DNA of 64,000 bases from Tipula vernalis (Eukaryota > Arthropoda > Insecta > Diptera > Tipulidae): the NCBI GenBank assembly GCA_958295665.1, contig OY282560.1, positions 189,878,561 to 189,942,560 of the forward strand, written 5' to 3'. The translations under genes and the position numbers were made by a program. The notes under the pieces are model-generated. The model made no database searches. It was not told the DNA's origin and saw only the letters and a list, made by a program, of their open reading frames with translations. Shown one piece after another: positions 55,799 through 64,000 of the stretch (the stretch's first letter is position 1; the number at the start of each line of letters is the position of its first letter).

Positions 55799-56044
55799 TG
55801 TAGTATCGGTAAGAACCGAACGAATCCAAATGAAGTTATGAGCAATAGATAAAAATTGTAAAAAGGTGACGTTGAGAATAATAGAGTAGTTAGTGGTGGT
55901 ACGGCGCGGTGAATGAATTAAAGTGGTGATGTTACCAGAAGTATATGAAAATAAAGCATTTTTGATATAAAAGTTAACGAGTTGAGTGTGTATAATTGAT
56001 TAGCTGAGAACCGGAACCAGTACATGGACAACCAGAATACAACA
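55799..56044 (+). repeat. Left LTR of the Mag-type element
   Basis: 246 bp, TGTAGTATCGG to AATACAACA; contains AAAATAAAG (about 55948), which may be the poly(A) signal region. The partner is 60275-60520. Confidence 0.92.
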
Positions 56045-56058
56045 TTGGCGAGGAGGAT

Positions 56059-56085
<27 letters not shown>
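56059..56085 (+). repeat. A27 run between primer site and gag
   Basis: A run of 27 A follows TGGCGAGGAGGAT and precedes the gag ATG at 56094. It could be an expanded purine stretch; its length may vary between copies. Confidence 0.85.
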
Positions 56086-56090
<5 letters not shown>

Positions 56091-56093
56091 AAA

Positions 56094-57286
56094 ATGGAAC
56101 ATAACTTCAACGCTATACCACGTTTTGAGACCAGATCGACAACGGACATTGGAAGCCGTTGGATAAAATGGACACTGAGGCTAGATAATTATTTCGAAGC
56201 GGCGTCAGTAGAAGAACCAGTCACATCGGGAAACACCAGCACCAGCACGAACAAAGAAACTTCGCAGCAAGCACAAAGTACAGATGAATATGAAATTGCG
56301 AAACAGAAATTGACCAATTACTTTGTTCCAAAAGCAAATGTTGAATTCGAGATATTCAATTTCCGTAAGGCTAAGCAAGAACCAGGCGAGAATATCGATC
56401 AATATTACGATTGTTAAAATTGTGTGCACATTGTGATTTTAAGAACAAATCGAACGAGATAAAATCACAAATAATCTTGCACACAACATCATCAAATCTA
56501 CGACGGTATGGTCTAAGAGATCAACCAAAACTGTAACAATTATTGTCATATGCAAAAACGTTGGAGCAAACTGAAGAACAAATAGCAATAATTGAAAATC
56601 GGCAAGAAATAGTTTATGGTACAAGTATCACTGATACCAAACGGTACAGCCATAATAATCAGCACAATAAAAAAAATTATCACCCGCAGCAAAACCATAA
56701 TAGTCAGAATCCAAGTGATAACAATCGTCAACCTCAGATCAATCAACGATGTAAAAATTGTGGCAATTTATGGCATACGAGAGGTTTGAGTTCATGTCCA
56801 GCTCAAAATTTAAACTGCCATAAATGTGGTCGCGTGGGTCATTTTGCTAGGTTATGTTTCACATCACAACACAGAAGTCAACATCAACAGTCGAGGCTAG
56901 ATCAAAAAAACCATTTTCAACGAGCTCAAAGAACAAATAACCAAAAATACCAGCCAAATCAAAATCAAAGCAGGCAGCAGCCATCGGTAAATCTGTTACA
57001 TAAGGATAATCAAATGGAAAGTAGCAGTCAGGTAGAACGAAGCAACCAGCCAGATTCTGATGAAATATTTTCGGTGACAAACGAAAAACAAAGGCGTCCT
57101 ACAGTCGAGATAGGTGTAAATGGTCAGAAAGTGGTTTTCATGATTGATACCGGGTCGTCTGTCAACATAATCAATTCAAACTTCCGGGATATGCCGCTTA
57201 TAAAGGCAGACGAGAATATTTTTCCATACAATTTGGATGTCTGTTGTACTATCAAACATCGACTGAAGCAGAAATCTTCGCAATAG
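56094..57286 (+). pseudogene. Gag and protease region of the Mag-type element
   Basis: The Gag N-terminal part (56094-56417) contains IGSRWIKWTLRLDNYFEAAS, KLTNYFVPKANVEFEIFNFR and EPGENIDQYYD, the typical order of Mag-clade capsids. A frame break near 56415 leads to a piece with stops. The open frame at 56543-57286 then gives a Gln/Asn-rich segment and two zinc knuckles (CKNCGNLWHTRGLSSC and CHKCGRVGHFARLC). The protease motif VVFMIDTGSSVNII (Asp at about 57144) follows. A further frame change near 57244 connects to RT codons. At least two indels. Confidence 0.8.
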
Positions 57287-58880
57287 ATGGCAATGCCGAA
57301 TCTTTGATGAGTTTTAAAACCGCGTTAGAACTAAAAGTTATCAAAACAAGTTTCAGTGTAAATTATGGGATCAGTATAGAGTTTATCAAATCAAATTACC
57401 CAGAACTAATATGCGGTGTTGGAAAATTAAAGGATTTTCAAGTCCATCTTCACATTGATAGTTCCATTCCACCAGTGGCAATAAAACATCGACGAGTTCC
57501 GTTCCATTTACGTAGCAAAGTTGAAAACGAATTAGATCGCCCGATTAGTGAGGATGTTATCGAAGAGGCAGTGGGACCAACACCGTACGTGGGTATCGCC
57601 GATAGTAATAGTGCCGAAGCCAAACAATCCAGATGAAATTCAAATGTGTGTAGACAATTAGACATGCGTGTACCAAACACAGCAATTAAACGCGAGCGCC
57701 ATGTCACTTCAACTATCGATGACGTTTTTCATATTTTAAACGGAATGACAATATTTAGTAAAATCGACCTAAAAAATGGCTACCATCAAATAATCGTGGA
57801 CGAAGAGTCAAAAATCATAACAACGTTTTCAACGCACTGCGGATTATACCGGTATAAACGGCTCAGCTTCGGAATCAATGCCGCCGCTGAGATATTCCAA
57901 AATATAATCAGACATGTGCTTGTCAACATATCAGGAACGATAAACATCAGTGACGATATTATAGTAGCAGGAAAAGATCAGCAAGAGCACGATAAATCAC
58001 TTCGAATGGTGTTGGACAGGCTGAAACAACATAATTTAACAATCAACATGCAAAAGTGTAGTTTCAGCCAAGAACAAGTTAAATTTTTCGGCTATGTGTT
58101 TACTAAAGAGGGAGTACATCCAGATCCAGAGAAAATAAGTGCGTTGGAAAAGTTAGAACCTCCGTCGAACCAGTCAGAATGCCGCAGCTTATTAGGTATG
58201 CTGACATTTGTGGGGAAATTTCTACCAAATTTAGCCAGTAACACCAGAATTTTACGTGAGTTAATCAAAAAAGATACAAAATGGATATGGACAGTAGAAC
58301 ATCAAGAGTTGTTTGAATTTTTTAAGCATCAGCTGGCGAATACCAATAAACTTGCGTACTTGCGTACTTTAGTACAGAAAAACAAACACATATTCACGTC
58401 GATGCGGGACCAGATGGATTGGGTGCAATTTTGTCTCAAGAATCAACGGGAGGTGAATGCACAATCATAGCAAACGGCAGCCGTTCTCTCTCACCAACGG
58501 AACAACGATACAGCCAAATCGAGAAGGAAATGTTAGCCATAAATTGGGGATTACAGCATTTTCATTTATATTTGTATGGTACTAATTCTGTCGTACATAC
58601 AGATCACAAGCCATTGGTGGCTATTTTAAAAAATCCAAAATCATGAACCAACGCTCGAATCGAAAGGCTAATGCTCAGAATCCAACAATATTTGTTCACG
58701 ATTGTTTACTAAAAAGGGTTAGATAATCCAGCAGATTACCTTTCGAGGCATCCAACAAACCCGCCTGATGAAATATCAGCTGGAAAAGTTGATAAATACA
58801 TCCATTTCATCATCAACAATAGCATTCCTACAGCACTAACCATTGACCAGATCAAAAAATCTACAGAGGCCGATAATATT
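57244..58880 (+). pseudogene. RT and RNase H region of the Mag-type element
   Basis: After KLKDFQVHLHID (57427-57462), VPFHLRSKVENELDR and a break near 57636, the frame at 57646-58470 holds the RT: FSKIDLKNGYHQIIVDEESK, LSFGINAAAEIFQNII and INISDDIIVAGKDQQEHD, in which SDD is the usual catalytic form of this clade. QVKFFGYVFTKEGVHPDPEK and LLGMLTFVGKFLPN follow. RNase H appears as ANGSRSLSPTEQRYSQIEKE and VHTDHKPLVAIL (58455-58640) in the next frame, with the first Asp region split across the frame change near 58400. Stops at 58650-58880. Not translatable as one protein. Confidence 0.82.
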
Positions 58881-60261
58881 TTGAAAGAGGTTATCAGAAG
58901 CATACAAGAAAACAACGGTTTACCACAACATTGCAAACAGTTGGGTAAGGTATTCAACGAGTTAACAGTTCAGAACGGAATCTTACTTAGAGATCATCGG
59001 ATTGTATTGCCAGAAAACCTTCAACAGAAGGCAATCAATTTAGCACATAAAGGACATTTGGGCATTGTTAAAACTAAACAATTACTGAGAACAAAAGTTT
59101 GGTTCCCAAATCTAGATCGGATGGTCGAGAACACAATTAAGGAATGCACAACATGCCAAATTGTTACCGAAACGCAACATCGGGATCCCATTTGTATAAT
59201 CCAGCCGGCAGAGTGTGTATTCCAACGAGTATCAATTGACTTCGCTGGACCGTTTCCAAATGGAAAATATGTGTTCATAATGGTTGATGAACACTCCAGA
59301 TATCCATTTATTAAAGTAATTTCATCTACAAGATTTGAAGTAGTCAAAAATGTTCTATTCGAAATATTTACGATGTTTGGTATACCAGGAATGTTGACAT
59401 CGGACAACGGGCCTCCATTTAATGGCCATGAATTTCACGATTTTCCTGAAGCAACTAGATGTTGTCCATCATCGTATCACCCCATATTGGCCAGAAGCAA
59501 ATGGACGAGCGGAACGACTAGTGCGAACAATAAAAAAATCATTGTTGTGTGCGAAAATTGAGCAAAATGATTTTACAGCGCAAATAAATGCCTATTTATT
59601 TAATTATTGAGCCACACCGCATCCTGCCACATTGAAAACACCATTTGAAATGATTTTTGGTCGATCAGTAAAAACAATTTTACCAGACATTAGCCAGTTT
59701 AAATGTTCGTCAGCAGAAGAAGGTGATAGTGATATAAAAGAACGAGAAAAGCAGAAGTTGTATGCGGATAATAGAAGACGAGCAAAACACCATGATTTCA
59801 AAATTGGAGAAACAGTAATATGCAAACAGTCGAAAGACAATAAATTGACGAATCCTTTTGATCCAGAACCGTATAAGATTATTGAAATACATGGAACCAA
59901 AATAAGTGCTGAACGTGATGGTAGAATAATTCATCGGAATGCATCATTCTTTAAAAGAATAACTCCAACTGCATCAAAAGCATTCAATCAAATAACGGAT
60001 GATTACATACTACCAAAACAGCAACAGGACCAGATTGAACAACAACAACAACAACGACAGCGACATTACCAACACCAACAGGAACAGGTGCCAGTTTCTT
60101 TTGAAAGTTTAACATCAACAGAAGGTCAACTTCAACCGACACTTTTCATTCAACCACCGAATCCAAGTGAAGTTGAACCGGATGTTGTACCATCAAAAGC
60201 TAAGCAATCCTTCCGAAGTCGACGGATGCCAAAGCATTTGGAAGAGTACGAACTTTATTAA
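58881..60261 (+). pseudogene. Integrase region of the Mag-type element
   Basis: The zinc domain is HKGHLGIVKTKQLLRTKVWF followed by CTTCQIV. The catalytic core has SIDFAGPFPNG (Asp), MLTSDNGPPFN (Asp) and, after a frame change near 59450, HHRITPYWPEANGRAERLVR with the catalytic Glu. A stop near 59608 separates the C-terminal part (59632-60261). That part has KTPFEMIFGRS-like codons, the FKIGETVICKQSKDNKLTNP domain and a Gln-rich tail ending RSRRMPKHLEEYEL. Two or three lesions. Confidence 0.8.
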
Positions 60262-60274
60262 AGGTTGAGAGGAA

Positions 60275-60520
60275 TGTAGTATCGGTAAGAACCGAACGAA
60301 TCCAAATGAAGTTATGAGCAATAGATATATACTGTAAAAAGGTGACGTTGAGAATAATAGAGTAGTTAGTGGTGGTACGGCGCGGGGAATGAATTAAAGT
60401 GGTGATGTTACCAGAAGTATATGAAAATAAAACATTTTTGATATAAAAGTTAACGAGTTGAGTGTGTATAATTGATTAGCTGAGAACCGGAACCAGTACC
60501 TGGACAACCAGAATACAACA
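60275..60520 (+). repeat. Right LTR of the Mag-type element
   Basis: Matches the left LTR except for a small cluster in AGATATATACTGT versus AGATAAAAATTGT and scattered single-base changes. Confidence 0.92.
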
Positions 60521-60525
60521 GTCAG

Positions 60526-62003
60526 TACACTCTAATTTTAAATTAAATTTTACTGATAATATATTTTTAATAGTGCTGACAGTTAAACGGTTTCTATTAT
60601 GAGTCCACTGTTGCTCCATCATGCTGAATATCCGCTCCACTGTAGCATTATGTGCATAGGAATACAAAAGAAAAATTCACATATTTTCAAAAACTCGGTA
60701 ATTTGTTCCAAATTTTGAATTCTTGTAAAAAACAATTTCCATTTGTCACGAGCCAATAAAGCATTGAATTCATCATTAGTAGCCACCGTGTCATAAAAAT
60801 TCAATAGATTCGTGAATTGCGAAATCAATAGAGTATCATCAATTTCTATGCCAAATCGGAGTAAAAATTGAAAAGAATTGGTTATTTGCTCCCAAGTCGG
60901 GTTTTCGCAAAGATTCATCCACTCAAAAATCTTAGACGGTTCAAAATTTTTCGTCCATTGTTGCAGATGACAGAAATCTGTAAAGCCCTAGACTTGAATA
61001 CAATACATTCGTTGCTCATTTCATCATTAATTCTTAAAATTCTTAACACTGACTTCGATAGAAATTTATTCGAAATCCTTTGTTTAAGTTCGTCTTCAAC
61101 GTTTTTTAAAATACGCATGATTTCTAATAAAGAGTGTTCTTCTTTCTCCATCTGCTCAATTTTTCGATGAAAGATATGTGTTAAGGAATGGAGGAATAAC
61201 AAGTAAGCCTCACTTAACGGGTTCTCAAAGAACATTTTGAATACTACGGGCGCTTTGTCAATTGATAGGAAATACGATTTTAAAGGTTCAAACATTTTAA
61301 TGGTTCGTTCTATAGCTGGACTAAATTTGATAAATTTAAATTTGATTTTAATAACGTAAACACATTTTTTTCGCCAGCTCGCCGTATGCCCCCAAAATTC
61401 GTGTTACCATTTATTCGTTATCTCGAACTTCTCCAAATTTTCAATCAAAATGTTAGTTACTGTTTGTGCGGTCTCGTTGGGGATAGATTTAACCTCGATG
61501 AGTTTTTTTTACCAAACCTGAGGTGCTAGAAAAATAGGTTATAACAATAGGGAAGGAATATTTTAATAGCCCCATGATTACTTCCATCTGTACTTATTCC
61601 TATAAACCAAATTTTATTATGTTTAATGTCGCTTATGAAAGATTTTAGAGACAGTGGAGCTAAAACATTGTTAACAATCGCTTCAGTTTTTGTCCGTGCA
61701 GAGGCAAGAAGGACAGCGATTTTTGAATCTGCGAAAAGATTAGCAAGCAATCTGTAGTGCAATCAGTTGATAGATAGCTCTGTTGATGATGGACTACATG
61801 GTAAGCTACAGTAGCCTCAGCCGCTGAAATTTTATCATCTTATGGGTCCTTTAACAAAAATGTAGACAATGGTTTAGACATTTCAGTCGAACCAATATTT
61901 TTTTTATGCTTTTCAGATTGGGTATGCTGTAATAAATCTAATCGTCCTTTGATGCCCATAGATATTTTTTCATTCTCGGTTTTCTTGAACATAGGAAATT
62001 CCT
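60526..62003 (-). pseudogene. hAT-superfamily transposase-like gene, broken
   Basis: Read on the minus strand. N-terminal pieces (about 62003-61760) include a KGRLDLLQHTQSEKHKK segment and AAEATVAYHVVHHQQSY. The frame at 61762-61526 gives SKIAVLLASARTKTEAIVNN and FIGISTDGSNHGAIK (catalytic Asp region). After stops, the frames at 61295-60915 and 60918-60619 form the helical middle, and SYAHNATVERIFSMMEQQW with RNRLTVSTIKNILSVKFN (60660-60540) is the hAT C-terminal dimerisation motif. Stops and frame changes separate the blocks. Its last codons lie beyond the inserted LTR element at 55798-55710. The ISTDGSNHGAIK motif is characteristic of the widespread ZBED-like/DUF4371-like insect hAT group (general knowledge). 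Confidence 0.75.
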
Positions 62004-62088
62004 TTTCTAGTGTTTGATTAAAAATACATTTTCTTATATCATAACAATTATATTGCTTAAATAACCGTACTTATATTAAATATTTTAT

Positions 62089-62505
62089 TATAGTCGTGTT
62101 TTCCATAAGAACTGCACTAGAACTCGATAAATTGTAAATTCCTTTTATTCTATGTAAACAGAAAAAAAATTAAATTCATATAGTGCTAATGTGTAGTGCA
62201 TTTCACATAAATACACATTTTAAGTTGGTACAGCAATAAATAATGACAATTATAGCTTATTTTTTAGTTACACTTGATAAACCCATGAATTTATCGAGTG
62301 TAGTTGCGTGTAATGACGCCAGCAAGAAATAAGAAAATATTGATGAAATAACTGAAGAATTTTGAAACTTAAAATATGTATTTATGTCAAACACACTACA
62401 CATTCGCGCTGTATTAATTTTTTTTTTTTTCGGTTTACATAGAATGAAAGGAATTTAAAGTTTATCGAGTTATAGTGCAGTTCTCATGGAAAACACGGCT
62501 TATAA
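62089..62505. repeat. Long foldback of ~130-bp imperfect arms
   Basis: CGTGTTTTCCATAAGAACTG at the left and its inverted counterpart (CAGTTCTCATGGAAAACACG) at the right start arms that continue through ATTCTATGTAAAC, AATGTGTAGTG and ATAAATACA. The centre has a further hairpin, ACACTTGATAAA/TTTATCGAGTGT. It lies just outside the hAT transposase start and could be a MITE. No clear target duplication. Confidence 0.8.
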
Positions 62506-63060
62506 AGATTAAAATGATGTACAATAAGTACGTACCACAACACACAGAGTGTCCCACTGGTACGAGTCCAAACGAGTAGGGCGTATAGCTGGATCAATAT
62601 CATGAAAAAAAGTCCACTACGCATATGTCCGGAAACGAACCGTTACCCACTTCAATTGGATTTTAAAATGTTTAGGTTGGCACACTACCTTGAATGATGT
62701 AAATGCCAATAACTCTTCTAAAAATTAAGATAACTCAATTGTTTTTCTATAATTTTAAAGGCACATAGTGCTTCTTTCTTCTCTGGAAGTAGGAATACCA
62801 TGCATCGTATTTTCCATTAAGAAAACATTGGTGGAATTAAAAAAATTGTGCGACAAATAATAAAAAAATTCATTAAACTCATTTTTTCTCGAAAAACTCA
62901 CTTAATAATTTTTGTTTTTTATTTCAAATTTAAATTTAATAGACTATTTAATATAAAATTGCTTCATCGTTTTTTATCTAATCATGTATAGTTTTTGAGA
63001 TACTAACGTTTCAGTGTAGTACTTGTTAGTAAACGTATAGCTAAAATCGTTGTTAATCTT
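62506..63060. other. 5' region before a transposase
   Basis: No coding motif. ACACAGAGTGTCCCAC near 62550 may belong to the terminal sequence of the transposon whose gene begins near 63100, but its mate lies outside the window. Confidence 0.4.
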
Positions 63061-63102
63061 TTGAAAATAATTTTTTGCGCGTTTGTAATCAGAAATAATA
63101 AA

Positions 63103-64000
63103 ATGCCACGCTACACATTCGAAGAACTCGTCGACATCCATTTTATTTATGGTTTATGTAACGGAAATGGACGAGCTGCAGAACGTGAATACGCAAACCG
63201 TTATCCAGGTAGCCCAGTGCCAGATCATAGAATATTTGAAACCATTCACAGACAATTACGAGAACGAGGAACATTGGTCCGCTATGAATACGAAAATGTT
63301 AGACGAGTTCAATACGAAGTCAATACCGATGAACAAGTTTGAATTCTGTACAAAGAGATCCCACCATTAGCACGAGACGTCTTTCGATACAACTTGGTAT
63401 TAGCAAAAATAAAGTCTGGAGGGTACTTCGAAGAAACGATCTACACTCATTCCACTACACTCCAGTGCAAGAATTATTACCGGTCGATTTACCAAACAGA
63501 ACAAATTTCTACCGTTTATTGTTAAACAACGAGGAACATAATCCTTCATATTTGCCATTCATTTTATGGACAGACGAATCGAAATTTACGAGGGATGGAA
63601 TAACAAATTTCCACAATCTTCATGAGTGGCAACCAGAAAACCCACACGTTAAGCGAGAATCATCATTTCAAAGACGTTTTAGTGTTAATGTAAGGTGTGG
63701 TATAATTGGAAATAATTTTATTCGGCCAATTTTACTACCTGAAAGATTGAACTTACAAAACTATTTTGAATTTTTGAATGAAACAGCTCCCACTGTGCTA
63801 GATTCAATTCCACTCATGATGAGAAATACTTTCTTGTATCAACAAGATGGAGCTCCTGCACACCATCGAAGACAAGTTCGAAATTGGTTTGATATAAATT
63901 ATCCAGGGCGATGGATTGGTCGCAGCGGACCTATAGCTTGGCCGGCTAGATCTCCAGATTTAACACCATTAGACTTTTATGTATGTGGATATTTGAAAGG
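63103..64000 (+). pseudogene. IS630/Tc1/mariner-superfamily transposase (DUF4817-like N-terminus), frameshifted, runs off the window
   Basis: Starting at ATG 63103, MPRYTFEELVDIHFIYGLCN and REYANRYPGSPVPDHRIFE form the N-terminal helix-turn-helix region seen in many insect transposon proteins annotated with DUF4817. A single-base frame change near 63338 shifts the rest into the +1 frame, which stays open to the end. It reads STRRLSIQLGISKNKVWRVL, ILWTDESKFTRDG (first catalytic Asp), NFHNLHEWQPENPH, LYQQDGAPAHHRRQ (second Asp) and WPARSPDLTPLDF (third Asp). One lesion is visible, so the copy is young. The last part lies beyond the window. Confidence 0.8.

Larger units (their letters stand above)
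55799..60520 (+). mobile_element. Mag-type Ty3/gypsy LTR retrotransposon, 4,722 bp, inactive
   Basis: Two 246-bp LTRs (TGTAGTATCGG...AATACAACA) at 55799-56044 and 60275-60520, a GTCAG duplication on both sides, a TGG-starting site one base after the left LTR and a purine-rich AAAGGTTGAGAGGAA before the right LTR define the element. gag, protease, RT, RNase H and integrase are present in order but are broken by several frameshifts and stops. The LTRs differ at about seven positions by eye (~97% identity), so it is older than the 9.85-kb element. It sits in the C-terminal codons of a hAT transposase. Confidence 0.92.

Noticed and set aside
58736..59407. Minus-strand frames of 73 and 128 codons
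   Set aside because: They are antisense to the integrase region of the Mag-type element.

Overview
This window is AT-rich, has single short introns flanked by GT and AG, and is packed with eukaryotic transposons. The families present (Jockey-, I- and LOA-type non-LTR elements; Ty3/gypsy elements of the gypsy/mdg1, Mag and CsRn1 types; mariner, Tc1, PIF/Harbinger and hAT relatives; many MITE-like foldbacks) point to an insect genome, most likely a fly. I see no bacterial operons, CRISPR arrays, rRNA genes or convincing functional tRNA genes.

Only two loci look like host protein genes. One at 9113-9773 (+, two exons, 61-bp intron) encodes an unrecognised small protein of 199 residues with one probable membrane segment. 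The other at 20234-21632 (+, two exons, 67-bp intron) encodes a fold-type I PLP aminotransferase of the kynurenine/alpha-aminoadipate aminotransferase type with all the expected active-site residues.

Layout. 1-8 kb: a degenerate 'TTCGAGATT' repeat field, a 234-bp near-perfect palindrome, a Harbinger-like element with a decayed transposase, a G-rich tract and two dead non-LTR fragments. 8-10 kb: an interspersed repeat, a tRNA-like (SINE-like) segment and the first host gene. 10.9-18 kb: gag and pol remains of a Mag-type gypsy element; between them lies a nearly intact 4.5-kb Jockey-clade element with poly(A) tail and a candidate 8-bp target duplication. 18-20 kb: RTE-like scrap and a dead mariner. 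20-22 kb: the aminotransferase gene. 22-31.6 kb: two copies of one I-like non-LTR family; the first is split by a 1.74-kb solo LTR (4-bp duplication) and by a nested terminal-inverted-repeat element. 31.7-42.4 kb: a minus-strand LOA/Bilbo-like fragment split by a complete, young, 9.85-kb gypsy-type LTR retrotransposon (two near-identical 1.07-kb LTRs, 4-bp duplication, intact gag and pol). 42.4-45.5 kb: a decayed CsRn1/Kabuki-like element that itself carries a 416-bp MITE. 45.5-48.2 kb: a third I-like copy interrupted by two more repeats, then a TA-flanked MITE. 49-53 kb: Tc1 and Mag-type gypsy scraps around a second, oppositely oriented 'TCTCGAA' repeat field. 54-55.3 kb: a second copy of a TA-flanked MITE family. 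55.7-62 kb: a minus-strand hAT transposase whose dimerisation region is split by a 4.7-kb Mag-type LTR element. 62-64 kb: a long foldback and the start of an IS630/Tc1/mariner-superfamily transposase that runs off the window.

Relative ages can be read from nesting and LTR divergence: the 9.85-kb element is youngest, the 4.7-kb Mag-type element older (about 7 differences between its 246-bp LTRs by eye), and the CsRn1-like element and I-like copies oldest. I do not see a new defence or metabolic system. The most novel material is probably uncatalogued MITE and LTR families and their nested insertion history. All family names rest on motif recognition by eye, not database searches.
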